Source: Marinobacter sp. HL-58
GTDB taxonomy: Bacteria; Pseudomonadota; Gammaproteobacteria; Pseudomonadales; Oleiphilaceae
Direction: 5' to 3'
Assembly (NCBI RefSeq): GCF_001314605.1
Contig: NZ_LIHP01000004.1
Location: 310,001 to 374,000, forward strand
Length of the DNA stretch: 64,000 nucleotides
The first letter of the stretch is position 1, and each line of letters opens with the position of its first letter. The position numbers and the translations under genes are program-made. Shown here one piece after another: positions 36,234 through 45,434 of this stretch. The notes under the pieces are model-generated. The model searched no databases. It was not told where the DNA came from and saw only the letters and a program-made list of their open reading frames with translations.

Positions 36234-37715
36234 ATGAACCAATCTGCAAAAGCTGCGTCCCCCTCCCTGTTGATCATCGGTACCGGGTTTGGCGGCCTTG
36301 GCATGGCAATACAGCTCAAAAAGGCCGGCATACATTCATTCCTGATGCTGGAGAAAGCCAACGCAGTCGGCGGCACCTGGCGCGACAACACCTACCCCGG
36401 CGCAGCCTGCGATGTGCAGTCTCACTTGTACTCGTTTTCATTCGAGCCCAAACACGACTGGTCCCGGAAGTTCGGACTACAGCCGGAAATTCTCGGCTAC
36501 ATGCAACACTGTGTCGAGAAGTACGACCTGGCGGGGCACATCCGTTTCGGCAAGGAAGTAGCCAGTGCGGTCTTTGATGAAACCGAAAACACCTGGACTG
36601 TCACCACCACCGATGGTGACTCGTTCCGGGCCGACATCGTCGTGACCGCCACCGGCCAGCTGAATCAACCCGCCTGGCCCGACATTCCCGGCCTGGAAAG
36701 CTTCACCGGCAGGATGTTCCACTCCGCTCGCTGGGATCACGATTACGATCTGAACGGGAAAAACGTGGCGGTGATTGGCACCGGCGCCAGTGCCATCCAG
36801 TTCGTACCGGAAATTGTTCCGAGGGTGAAGTCCCTCAGCCTGTTCCAGCGTTCCGCAGCCTGGGTGCTGCCGAAACCGGACCGGTCATTCCATCGGTGGG
36901 AGCAGGCACTGTTCCGCAGGATTCCGGCCTGGGACCGCCTCTACCGTTACCTGATCTACTGGAAAAACGAGAGCCGCGCCCTGGCCTTCACCCGCTTCAG
37001 CAGCCTGCTGGAAATCTTCGCCTGGCAGGCCAAACGCTTTGCCGGAAGTGAGGTGAACAACCCTGAAAAACTCAGGCAGCTGATTCCGGACTACAAGATT
37101 GGCTGCAAACGCATCCTCATCTCCAATGACTGGTACCGGGCTGTCGACCAGGCCCATGTGAACCTGGTTACCACAGATATTGAACGGGTAACAGAAAACG
37201 GTGTGATGACCACCGACGGCGCTTTGCACAAAGTGGATGCCATCATCATGGGAACCGGCTTCGCCGCGTCCGAGTTCCTTTCACCCATGAGTATCACCGG
37301 TCGCCATGGCATGTCACTGAACCAGGCCTGGGCCGATGGTTCCGAGGCGTACAAGGGCATTACCGTGTCCGGCTTCCCCAACCTGTTCATACTCTACGGC
37401 CCCAACACCAACCTCGCTCACAACAGCATTGTCTACATGCTGGAGTCCCAGATCCGTTATGTGCTCAGCTGCATCGACTCGCTGCGTACAACCCCCGGCA
37501 CTGCCATGGACGTCAGGCCGGACCGGCTCAGGGCGTTTTCCGCCACGGTGCAGGAGAAGCTTCAACGCAGCGTGTGGGACTCCGGCTGCCAGTCCTGGTA
37601 CCTGGACAAGAACGGCAGGAATACCGTGAACTGGCCGGGATTCACCTTTACCTACCGCAAGGCGACCCGGCAGGTGGACCCAGACGACTACGTGTTTCTT
37701 CCGCCCCCGCGCTAG
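36234..37715 (+). CDS. Flavin monooxygenase, Baeyer-Villiger type
   Basis: A 493-residue FAD/NADPH monooxygenase. The first dinucleotide motif is LIIGTGFGGLGMA, the second VAVIGTGASAIQ, and between them lies FTGRMFHSARWDHD, which fits the Baeyer-Villiger fingerprint FxGxxxHxxxW(P/D). Such enzymes turn ketones into esters or hydroxylate heteroatoms and are common in hydrocarbon and steroid degraders. The frame could start at 36183, but ATG 36234 opens the natural N-terminus. It stands between the LysR gene and a GntR-controlled transporter; substrate unknown. Confidence 0.87.
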   Translation: MNQSAKAASPSLLIIGTGFGGLGMAIQLKKAGIHSFLMLEKANAVGGTWRDNTYPGAACDVQSHLYSFSFEPKHDWSRKFGLQPEILGYMQHCVEKYDLAGHIRFGKEVASAVFDETENTWTVTTTDGDSFRADIVVTATGQLNQPAWPDIPGLESFTGRMFHSARWDHDYDLNGKNVAVIGTGASAIQFVPEIVPRVKSLSLFQRSAAWVLPKPDRSFHRWEQALFRRIPAWDRLYRYLIYWKNESRALAFTRFSSLLEIFAWQAKRFAGSEVNNPEKLRQLIPDYKIGCKRILISNDWYRAVDQAHVNLVTTDIERVTENGVMTTDGALHKVDAIIMGTGFAASEFLSPMSITGRHGMSLNQAWADGSEAYKGITVSGFPNLFILYGPNTNLAHNSIVYMLESQIRYVLSCIDSLRTTPGTAMDVRPDRLRAFSATVQEKLQRSVWDSGCQSWYLDKNGRNTVNWPGFTFTYRKATRQVDPDDYVFLPPPR

Positions 37716-37749
37716 CAATCTCCTGATTTGAGACCAGTTTCAGCCGTAT

Positions 37750-37779
37750 TTGACAGCGTCCCGTTATTCATAGGATGAT
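37750..37779 (+). promoter_or_regulatory. Sigma-70-like promoter of the GntR/SBF operon
   Basis: A perfect -35 box TTGACA (37750-37755) and a -10-like GATGAT (37774-37779, four of six matches) are separated by 18 bases. The -10 box is the left arm of the inverted repeat at 37774-37788. Confidence 0.5.
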
Positions 37780-37788
37780 TGGATCATC
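37774..37788. promoter_or_regulatory. Candidate GntR operator
   Basis: GATGATTGGATCATC is a perfect 6-bp inverted repeat around TGG. It overlaps the -10 box and lies 19 bases before the regulator's start codon, so binding there would block transcription of regulator and transporter. Confidence 0.5.
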
Positions 37789-37807
37789 AGCTGTCAGGAT
37801 CATAAAC

Positions 37808-38488
37808 ATGCAACTTGCAAGAATCACAAGAGGCTCTCTGGTGGAAACCGCCATCGAGAGCCTTCGCCACGCCATTGAACAGGGCCACTGGACCATCGGT
37901 GACCGGTTGCCAGTGGAGGCGGACCTGTCACAGTCACTGGGCGTCAGCCGCAATACCGTTCGGGAAGCTGTCCGGGTTCTGGTTCATGTGGGCATGCTGG
38001 AAACCCGCCAGGGGGACGGTACCTACGTACGCGCCACAAAGGATGCCGGGGAAACCCTGCGCAGAATTGGCCGCTCCCAGCTCCGGGACAAGCTGGAGGT
38101 ACGTATTATGCTGGAAACCGAAGCAGCAAAACTGGCGGCGAAACGGCGGGACGCAAAAGACCTGGAGAAGATGACGCTCGCCCTGGACGAACGCGCTAGA
38201 GCCGGCGATGACCTCAAGGAGCGAATCCGCCATGACCAGGCATTTCACACGGCGCTGGTAGCGGCATCCCACAACCCTGCCCTCACAGAGCTGTACGACT
38301 ATTTCGCCCATGCTGTAGCGCTGACCATCGAGCAGACAGAACTGGACTCGGACCTGCCTGAGCCGACCCAGGAAGACCATGAGCTGTTGCTGGCCGCCAT
38401 TCGGCGGCAGGACGACGCGAAGGCCGAAGCACTGGCAAAAGCGCTGCTCCAGCCAAGCCTGGATGCCCTCGGGAATGGGCTGTCATGA
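37808..38488 (+). CDS. GntR-family regulator (FadR/FCD subfamily)
   Basis: A 226-residue regulator: N-terminal winged helix (about 10-75, including LPVEADLSQSLGVSRNTVRE and RVLVHVGMLETRQGDGTYV) and a helical FCD ligand domain with metal-binding-type residues (RHDQAFHTALVAASHNPAL). ATG 37808 follows an AGGA nine bases upstream; the longer frame from 37775 would begin inside the operator. It overlaps the transporter start by four bases (ATGA), so it likely represses its own operon until a small carboxylate-type ligand binds. Confidence 0.86.
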   Translation: MQLARITRGSLVETAIESLRHAIEQGHWTIGDRLPVEADLSQSLGVSRNTVREAVRVLVHVGMLETRQGDGTYVRATKDAGETLRRIGRSQLRDKLEVRIMLETEAAKLAAKRRDAKDLEKMTLALDERARAGDDLKERIRHDQAFHTALVAASHNPALTELYDYFAHAVALTIEQTELDSDLPEPTQEDHELLLAAIRRQDDAKAEALAKALLQPSLDALGNGLS

Positions 38489-39489
38489 AATTCAGGCTGG
38501 ACACCTTCACGATTCTGCTTCTGGGCGCCATTGTACTCGCCACCTTTTTGCCGGTACGTGGTAGCGCCGCTGACGCTTTGGCAACCACCGGCACCCTAGC
38601 GGTCGCACTGTTATTCTTTCTTCACGGTGCCGCGCTGTCCCGGGAACAGATCATCGCCGGGGCCACCCACTGGCGCCTGCACATCATTATCACGGCGTTT
38701 ACGTTTGTGTTTTTTCCACTGGTGGCACTGCCGATTAACGAAATCAGCCGCTTTGCGCCCCAATGGATGCCACCGGATCTGGGCCTCGGGTTCCTTTACC
38801 TGGGGGTTCTGCCATCAGCTGTCTCCTCATCCATTGCCTATACCGCCATGGCAAAAGGTAATGTGCCTGCAGCCATTTGCAGCGCCGCGGCGTCCAACGT
38901 TTTCGGTATGATGCTGACACCCTTCCTGCTGTTGCTGCTGGTGAGTACATCCGGAGATGGCAGTTTTTCAGTGGCCGAAGCCCTCAGGGACATCGTGCTT
39001 CAGTTACTTCTCCCCTTCGCGGTGGGCCACGGATTGCGGCCTTTGCTGGGTGGCTTTCTGGCCCGCCACGAAACGCTTACTTCCCGATACGACCAGTGCG
39101 TGATCTGGCTGATTGTCTATTCGGCTTTTTCTCACTCGGTTGCCAGCGGCCTCTGGCAGAATCTGCCGCTGAACGCCATCTTGCTGGCTATTGCCCTGTG
39201 CTTTGCACTGCTCGGTTTCTTCATGGTGATGGCAATGTGGGTGGTGCGCAGATTGGGGTTCAGCCTGGAGGACGAAGCCGCTGTAGTGTTCTGTGGCTCC
39301 AAGAAAAGCTTGGCTTCGGGATTGCCCATGGCCAAGGTATTGTTCTCCGGGCATCCCGGTTTCGGCATGATCGTACTGCCGATTATGTGTTACAACCAGA
39401 TTCAGGTGATTGTCGGGGCCATGCTGGCGCAGAAGTACCGGAGCAAAATCGAGGCGGCGTCAGCCACCACCGCCCATTCCACTGAATAG
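38485..39489 (+). CDS. SBF/BASS-family transporter (YfeH-like)
   Basis: A 334-residue, ten-helix inner-membrane carrier of the bile acid:sodium symporter-like group (YfeH type). Recognisable parts are ALLFFLHGAALSREQII, the helix-break region GVLPSAVSSSIAYTAMAKGN and FCGSKKSLASGLPMAKVLF near the end. Substrates of the group are organic anions; for YfeH-like members they are not established. It is translationally coupled to the GntR gene. Its 3' end overlaps the convergent membrane protein gene by 30 bases. Confidence 0.85.
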   Translation: MKFRLDTFTILLLGAIVLATFLPVRGSAADALATTGTLAVALLFFLHGAALSREQIIAGATHWRLHIIITAFTFVFFPLVALPINEISRFAPQWMPPDLGLGFLYLGVLPSAVSSSIAYTAMAKGNVPAAICSAAASNVFGMMLTPFLLLLLVSTSGDGSFSVAEALRDIVLQLLLPFAVGHGLRPLLGGFLARHETLTSRYDQCVIWLIVYSAFSHSVASGLWQNLPLNAILLAIALCFALLGFFMVMAMWVVRRLGFSLEDEAAVVFCGSKKSLASGLPMAKVLFSGHPGFGMIVLPIMCYNQIQVIVGAMLAQKYRSKIEAASATTAHSTE

Positions 39490-40149
39490 CGTGGCAAGGA
39501 TGGCCAGCCCCACAATCCAGCCTATGACCGCGGGCCAGAAGTTCACCATCTGGGGCGGCAACTCCTCCCGGGGCTCCTGTTCCGCGCCTGCCTGATCTGA
39601 AAATGTCTCGTCTTCCGGTTGCGCCTCAGGAGCATCACGGAGACTGTACCAGTCAAACCAGCCTGCCAGGAACTGCACCACGGGAGACGGAAAACTGCCG
39701 TTCTCGGCCATGGGGCGAACCTGCTGCTCCAGTGCCTTCCCGATTTCCCGGCGAAGACGGGGCTGGTCCGCCGGCGGTTCTCCAAGGATGGCTTTCCAGA
39801 TCTGGGGGTCGCTGCTTCGGCGGGAATCATTCATCAGTGCGCGAATCTGGATGATCACCTCCCGCACAATCTGCTGCTCGGATGCATCCAGCTCCGACTC
39901 TTCCTGCGCACGCGCTTCGGAAACGGCCTGATCGGATGCTCCGGAGGGCACGCTTTCACCAACTGGCGGTTCTGCCTGCACCGAGGCTGGTTCAGCCCCG
40001 GTAGCTTCACGATAGGCCTCTCGCAGGCGCTGGAGCTCCTCATCTGAGGCGAATTTTTCCTGGCGCTCGTAAGCGGCGTCAATCAGGGCCCGGTCACGGG
40101 TGGGTTCAATTCCGAGTATTTCCCAACAATTCATAGAGTTGCAACTCAT
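39460..40149 (-). CDS. Degenerate J-domain-like membrane-anchored protein
   Basis: A 229-residue protein. The N-terminus CWEILGIEPTRDRALIDAAY, followed by LQRLREAYREATG, follows the J-domain pattern, but the HPD tripeptide needed to stimulate Hsp70 is absent and the region is shortened. An acidic, Gln/Ala-rich middle follows. The C-terminus (FWPAVIGWIVGLAILATLFS) is one membrane helix, making a tail-anchored inner-membrane protein. An internal ATG at 40134 could also be the start. Its end overlaps the SBF gene. The role is unknown; similar J-like proteins act in assembly, not chaperoning. Confidence 0.65.
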   Translation of the reverse strand: MSCNSMNCWEILGIEPTRDRALIDAAYERQEKFASDEELQRLREAYREATGAEPASVQAEPPVGESVPSGASDQAVSEARAQEESELDASEQQIVREVIIQIRALMNDSRRSSDPQIWKAILGEPPADQPRLRREIGKALEQQVRPMAENGSFPSPVVQFLAGWFDWYSLRDAPEAQPEDETFSDQAGAEQEPREELPPQMVNFWPAVIGWIVGLAILATLFSGMGGGG

Positions 40150-40264
40150 TCAGCGGATAAACATTACATTTTCGAGAGACAAACTTAATCTTGTCACTTA
40201 GGATAAGGATCATGCAGTCAAACTAAAAAAACTCCTACACTCGGCAAAGTATAAAACGACACCC

Positions 40265-42457
40265 ATGTCCGTTACGAACGATCCCGCTAAAAATCCGGAG
40301 TTTTCCGGTTGTTGCGCCCTGCCCCTGCGTATCATTCCTGTTGTTCTCGCAGGCATGTTACTGCCCCTTGCAACATCTGCAAATGCAGACGACAGCGCTG
40401 AGTCATACGAGCTGGCCGCAACTGGCGATGCCCCCGAAGCCTTTTCAATGAACTCGGCGATTCCTGAGGTTCTGACTACCACCAGGCTCAGGCAACCAAA
40501 ATCCAGGGTTCCCGGCACAACAACTATCATCACCGGCGATATGATTCGCGATCTGGGCATCATGAATCTGGTTGAGGTTTTCCGCCTGGTGCCTGGCATG
40601 ACCGTGGATGCGGTAGGCAGTAACCAGCCGGTAACCAGCTATCACGGGACCGTGCATTACGAGCAACGCAGGCTCCAGGTTCAGGTTGACGGCCGTACCT
40701 CGTATCAGGCCAGCCTGTCGGACATGGACTGGAACACCATGCCGGTGCCACTGGACCTGATTGAACGAATCGAGATAAGCCGCGGCCCCAACAGTGCAGC
40801 CTATGGCATCAATGCCTTTCTGGGCACCATCAACATCATTACCCGGGCACCGGAAGACAGTGCGGGCGTCGAATTGAGGGCCATTTCCGGCTCGCGAGGT
40901 TACGGTCGGGCCTTTGGCTCCGCGGGCAATACCAATGATGACTACACCTGGCGCGTTGCCTACGAAAAGCGCAAGTCAGACGGGTTCGATGAACAGGAAG
41001 ACGACGGCCAGATCTACCCGTTCAACAATGGGTTCGATATTAATACCTTCAATTACGACAGCAACCTCACAATCAGCAGTGATTATGACCTGGATATACG
41101 GGCGGGAGTTGTTGATGGCGTGGATGAAGAAGATGCCCGCAAGAACGGTAAGTTCGGAGCCAATGCAAACCCCGATATTCTGGTGGACGATTATTACCTG
41201 CAGACACGCCTCAACGTAGCGGCATCAAACCGCCACTTCTTCCATTTGCAGGCCTCGTTCCAGAATTACGACCGCCGCCAGAGGTGGAGGGTGTGTATTC
41301 CACAGGACCTGTTCAACGACATTCTCGATCCGGATGAACCAACACCGGACCTCAGGCCCTGCACCCCCGAGGATAACGACCCTTTCCTGGCCGACCTGAA
41401 CGAAGACACTGAAGAATCCCGTCTGGAGTTCGAGCTTCAGGATACCATTCTGTTCAATCCGGACCTGAAACTCGTCTCCGGTCTGGGCTATCGCAAGGAT
41501 ACCTACCGCTCCGAGACCTTCTTCAACGGCCGCGGCAACAATTACCAGTCGCGGGTATTCGGTAATCTTGAATACTCGCCCTTTCGCTGGCTGACACTGA
41601 ACTCCGGAGCAAACTGGGAAAGAACAACCACGACGGATGAGGGCTATTTCTCCCCGCGGCTTGCTGCGAACTTCATCCTGTCCAATAACCATACCCTGCG
41701 ATTTGTCTACTCCAGGGCGGTCCGCACACCCGATGCCTTTGAGCAGAATCCCAACTGGTCCTATCGTCCCAGGGACGTTGCTCCCCCATACGAATTCCTT
41801 GAAGGAGAACGTTTCCTGGTAGAGAGCCTGGTTAACCAAACCACATCCACTTTTGGCAAAGATCTTGAAGAAGAGCGTATAACTTCCCGGGAAATAAGCT
41901 ATTTTGGCCAATACTATCTGGACTCTTCCATATTCTCGATGGAAGTCCGCTACTTCAATGACCAGTTAAGAGACATGATCAGCGGCATTATCAATGAAGA
42001 AGAATGGACCATTGATAACAACGTCGCCCTTGACCAGGAAGGCTTCGAGGTAGAAGCATCCCTGGACTTTCCTGGCACTCAACTGCGCCTGGGCTATGCT
42101 TACCTGGATCAGGACGGTCGCTACACGGGAGCAAACGACCGAGATGCCGGCGACAAGCGTTACGCCGTCGAACTGCTGGGCCGCCTGTCTGTCAGGCACT
42201 CGGGAAGTTTCACCTGGATTCAGGATCTTCCCTTTGACCTGACATCCTCGGCAGCCTTCTATTTCGCCGATGAATTCCGTCGTGCCCACTTCGAACGTGC
42301 GGATTTCCGACTTGCGCGGCGCGTGCATGCAACCGGTTACAGTTACGAACTCGCACTGACCATGCAACACTACCTGAACACAGACCCGACTCTCAGCCCG
42401 GACAATATCATCAGAGACCACAACCAGTTTTTCGTCGAAGCTGGCGTCAGGTTCTGA
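40265..42457 (+). CDS. TonB-dependent outer-membrane receptor
   Basis: A 730-residue outer-membrane barrel protein. Signal peptide (IIPVVLAGMLLPLATSANA), plug domain (KSRVPGTTTIITGDMIRDLG and IERIEISRGPNSAAYGINAF), then a 22-strand-type barrel ending in an aromatic residue (FFVEAGVRF). The plug is typical, but no clear TonB box stands out. It heads a three-gene cluster with a periplasmic binding protein (32-base gap) and a hybrid histidine kinase, with no permease or ATPase, which suggests sensing as well as, or instead of, uptake. The substrate is unknown. Confidence 0.88.
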   Translation: MSVTNDPAKNPEFSGCCALPLRIIPVVLAGMLLPLATSANADDSAESYELAATGDAPEAFSMNSAIPEVLTTTRLRQPKSRVPGTTTIITGDMIRDLGIMNLVEVFRLVPGMTVDAVGSNQPVTSYHGTVHYEQRRLQVQVDGRTSYQASLSDMDWNTMPVPLDLIERIEISRGPNSAAYGINAFLGTINIITRAPEDSAGVELRAISGSRGYGRAFGSAGNTNDDYTWRVAYEKRKSDGFDEQEDDGQIYPFNNGFDINTFNYDSNLTISSDYDLDIRAGVVDGVDEEDARKNGKFGANANPDILVDDYYLQTRLNVAASNRHFFHLQASFQNYDRRQRWRVCIPQDLFNDILDPDEPTPDLRPCTPEDNDPFLADLNEDTEESRLEFELQDTILFNPDLKLVSGLGYRKDTYRSETFFNGRGNNYQSRVFGNLEYSPFRWLTLNSGANWERTTTTDEGYFSPRLAANFILSNNHTLRFVYSRAVRTPDAFEQNPNWSYRPRDVAPPYEFLEGERFLVESLVNQTTSTFGKDLEEERITSREISYFGQYYLDSSIFSMEVRYFNDQLRDMISGIINEEEWTIDNNVALDQEGFEVEASLDFPGTQLRLGYAYLDQDGRYTGANDRDAGDKRYAVELLGRLSVRHSGSFTWIQDLPFDLTSSAAFYFADEFRRAHFERADFRLARRVHATGYSYELALTMQHYLNTDPTLSPDNIIRDHNQFFVEAGVRF

Positions 42458-42489
42458 ATCAACATGGACGACATCAGACCCCGGATGGT

Positions 42490-43470
42490 ATGAAAGCAAC
42501 AGAGAACCCGAACATGGCGGCAAGAACAGGCTTCCCTGTAACCAGATGGCCCCTGGTCATCCTTGCCCTTTTTCTGATCACCACCACCTCTGTCCAGAAC
42601 GTTGCCGCACAACCGGCGGCCGGCTCAGTGGTTTACCTTGCCGGCTCCGGGAATTCAGCTTTGAACCGCCGCATGATGACCCTTCTTGAGAAGGAGCTGG
42701 GAAGCTCCACCGTTATACGCTCGTTCAGCGCCGGACAAACCTCACAGGACACGACAACACCGGTTATCGCGCTGGGCCCTGAAGCCTTTGCCAGGGTGCG
42801 CCAGGAGGATAAGAATGTACCCATCCTGGCATTGCTTGTGGACCAGTCGTTTATCGAAGGCTACGCGGAGCGTTCCGGTGGGTCTGTCTCCGGCATTCTT
42901 TATAACCCGCCGCTGCTGAGGCAGGCGATTGCCGGCCAGGTTATTCTGCCTCAGGCCACAAGAGTAGCGATGCTGGCACGCCCTGATACGGTTGAGCTGT
43001 ATGAACCGGTAACCGAGCAGCTTTCCGCGTACGGGCTTAAAGGGAAGGTTTTTGTTGTAAGCTCTGATGAGAAACTGATCCCCACCCTGATCAGGGCTCT
43101 GAACTACGGAGATTTCATCCTCGCAGCCCCTGACAACAACATCTATAATACCAGAACCATCAAGCACATTTTGCTGACCGCTTACCGCCGTAACCGTATT
43201 GTCATCGGCCCGAGCCAGGCTTATGTAAAGGCGGGGTCACTGGCCTCCACCTACACGCCACTGACCGAAATTGCGGAACTGGCAGCCAGTTTCATAGAAC
43301 AGTACCGGTCCGACGGCCGGTTCCCACCTCCCGCCTACCCCGATAATTTCAGTATCGAGCTGAACCAGCAGGTTGCCCGGTCACTGAATATTCCGTTACC
43401 GGAGAAGCAGGAGATTATCAGGTCGGTAATGGAACGGCTTGCCGACCCCGAGGAGGCTGCCGATGAGTAA
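42490..43470 (+). CDS. Periplasmic ABC-type substrate-binding-like protein
   Basis: A 326-residue exported protein with a signal peptide (LVILALFLITTTSVQNVAAQ). The rest has the two-lobe pattern of the ABC substrate-binding family (TrpX/DUF534-like): VVYLAGSGNSALNRRMMTLL opening, repeated alternating beta-alpha stretches, and YRRNRIVIGPSQAYVKAGSL in the second lobe. No ABC permease or ATPase is present nearby. Its end overlaps the kinase start by eight bases (ATGAGTAA). Together with the kinase it may deliver a ligand signal across the inner membrane. Confidence 0.8.
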   Translation: MKATENPNMAARTGFPVTRWPLVILALFLITTTSVQNVAAQPAAGSVVYLAGSGNSALNRRMMTLLEKELGSSTVIRSFSAGQTSQDTTTPVIALGPEAFARVRQEDKNVPILALLVDQSFIEGYAERSGGSVSGILYNPPLLRQAIAGQVILPQATRVAMLARPDTVELYEPVTEQLSAYGLKGKVFVVSSDEKLIPTLIRALNYGDFILAAPDNNIYNTRTIKHILLTAYRRNRIVIGPSQAYVKAGSLASTYTPLTEIAELAASFIEQYRSDGRFPPPAYPDNFSIELNQQVARSLNIPLPEKQEIIRSVMERLADPEEAADE

Positions 43471-45415
43471 GCAGTTACAGGTGCAGTCCCAGGCCCCGCT
43501 CTCCAGAAAACTCCTGCTTCTGGGGGCGGCCCCGGCCATTGTCATGTTCATTGTGCTGATGGTTTTCTTTACCTCCGCACGCCTTGATGATGCCCGCAAG
43601 GACCTGGCCGACAGCAGCCAGATGCTGGCGGACAGCCTTGCACCGGCCGTGGAATACGCTGTTGTTTCCGGCAACACCGCTGCCCTTGAGCAGATTCTCT
43701 CCCAGTCGCTGAGGCGCAGCCGGGCACAGTGGATCAGGGTATCCAACCTGATGGGTAAAGAGGTGGGCTATGTCTCCACCGAACAACCGCAGCAAACCGG
43801 GGAAAATGCCACGTTCGACGTGTTTGAGTCGGAAATCCTGCAACAACCACTGGACCTGGGCGAAGACCGCCAGACGGAATGGTTCGAACCGGATTACGGA
43901 TTCGGGGGCGGCGCCCTGAGAGTGGGTACCATCCAGGTTGGTGTCAACAAGGAGCAACTGGCCGCCCGTCGTCAGGACATTCTCTGGACGTCACTTGCGG
44001 TTGGCTTTTCACTTCTGCTGTTTACCCTGTTGATTGTCAACCACTCCCTGAACAGCATTATCGCCCCCATTCGCGGCCTGTCCCGGCGCGTAGCAAGGCT
44101 CACCACCCGTGATTACGAAGAGGTACCCGTCAGCCGAACCGGCACCACCCGCGAAATCAGGGAACTTGAGGAAAGCCTGAACTCACTGGCCAGCCATCTC
44201 CGGACACTGAAGCAATCAAGAGACGAGACCCTGGCGTCGTCCGAGAAAGCCAGGGAGCGGGCGGAACAGGCCAATCGCGCGAAGTCGGAATTCCTGGCCA
44301 CCATGAGCCATGAATTGCGCACACCGCTCAATGGCGTGCTGGGCATGATCGAACTGGTTACCGAGGAACCGCTGAGCCCACGGCAGAACGACTATTTGCA
44401 AACCGCCCGGCAGTCCACGGAAGACCTGCTGACGGTGATCAACGATATTCTGGATTATTCCCATATCGACCGTGGCACTCTGGCGCTTGAAAACCGGGAG
44501 TTTGACCTGCAGCAACTGATCACAAACTGTACCGCGAGTTACCGCCATATTGCGGAACAGCAGGGCCTGACACTATCCACCAGGTTCGTGGGGGAATGGC
44601 CGGACCACCCGGTGGTTCTCGGGGATGCTTCCAGGCTGCGGCAGATCCTCGCCGGGTTGATTGATAACGCCATCAAGTTTACCGGCGATGGCTACATCAA
44701 TGTTCAGGCTGGCTGGTTCTCGCTGGAAGACAACTGCATGGTACTGAATTGCACGGTCAGCGACTCCGGCTGTGGCATCCCCGTTGAAAGAATTCAGGAT
44801 ATTTTCAATTCATTTGAACAGGTAGAAACAGGCAACTCCCGGCGCTATGGGGGAACCGGCATGGGGTTGTCGCTGGTGCAGAGGCTGGTCGAACTGATGG
44901 GTGGCCACGTCCGGGTTGAAACCGACCTTGGCAAGGGTTCCTCGTTCCGGTTTGAGCTTCCCTTTGAACTGGCGCCCCAAACCACGCCTGCCCTCACCTC
45001 GGGGGCACCGGGGCCGCTGGTAACCGGGGAAAGCAAGGCACGGGCGCTGGTGGTCGAAGACAACATTGTAAATCAGAGAGTGGCCACTGCCCTGCTCAAG
45101 CGACTGGGATTCGGCGTCGACGCCGCAATCAATGGCGAGGAGGCTCTGGAGATGGTCAAGACCAATCATACCGGTTACGACGTCATTCTGATGGATTGCC
45201 AGATGCCGTTGATGGATGGCTATGAGACCACGCGCTGCATCCGTGAGTGGGAAAAGAGTAACGGCCAGGGCGGCACGCCTATCATTGCACTGACAGCCGA
45301 TGCGCTTCCGGGCACAGAGGCCACGTGTCGGGAATCGGGGATGAACGATTACCTTTCAAAGCCTGTCCGAAAAGAAAACCTCAGAAAGGTACTCAGCCGC
45401 TGGATAAACCTGTAA
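43463..45415 (+). CDS. Hybrid sensor histidine kinase/response regulator
   Basis: A 650-residue inner-membrane kinase of the BarA type. Helix about 17-37, periplasmic sensor region 38-173, helix 174-194, HAMP 197-250, dimerisation/phosphoacceptor H283 in SEFLATMSHELRTPLNG, ATPase with N402 (DNAIKF) and glycine boxes (DSGCGIP, GGTGMGLSLV), then a receiver domain with D578 (ILMDCQMPLMDG) and K633. There is no Hpt domain, so it must pass phosphate to another protein. ATG 43463 has GAGGAG seven bases upstream; an in-frame TTG at 43439 is unlikely. It overlaps the binding protein gene, implying linked function. Confidence 0.9.
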   Translation: MSKQLQVQSQAPLSRKLLLLGAAPAIVMFIVLMVFFTSARLDDARKDLADSSQMLADSLAPAVEYAVVSGNTAALEQILSQSLRRSRAQWIRVSNLMGKEVGYVSTEQPQQTGENATFDVFESEILQQPLDLGEDRQTEWFEPDYGFGGGALRVGTIQVGVNKEQLAARRQDILWTSLAVGFSLLLFTLLIVNHSLNSIIAPIRGLSRRVARLTTRDYEEVPVSRTGTTREIRELEESLNSLASHLRTLKQSRDETLASSEKARERAEQANRAKSEFLATMSHELRTPLNGVLGMIELVTEEPLSPRQNDYLQTARQSTEDLLTVINDILDYSHIDRGTLALENREFDLQQLITNCTASYRHIAEQQGLTLSTRFVGEWPDHPVVLGDASRLRQILAGLIDNAIKFTGDGYINVQAGWFSLEDNCMVLNCTVSDSGCGIPVERIQDIFNSFEQVETGNSRRYGGTGMGLSLVQRLVELMGGHVRVETDLGKGSSFRFELPFELAPQTTPALTSGAPGPLVTGESKARALVVEDNIVNQRVATALLKRLGFGVDAAINGEEALEMVKTNHTGYDVILMDCQMPLMDGYETTRCIREWEKSNGQGGTPIIALTADALPGTEATCRESGMNDYLSKPVRKENLRKVLSRWINL

Positions 45416-45434
45416 CCAGCGGCCGAATATCCCT

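Noticed and set aside
42490..43470. Part of a complete ABC importer
   Set aside because: No permease or ATPase gene is present on either side; the neighbours are a TonB receptor and a kinase.
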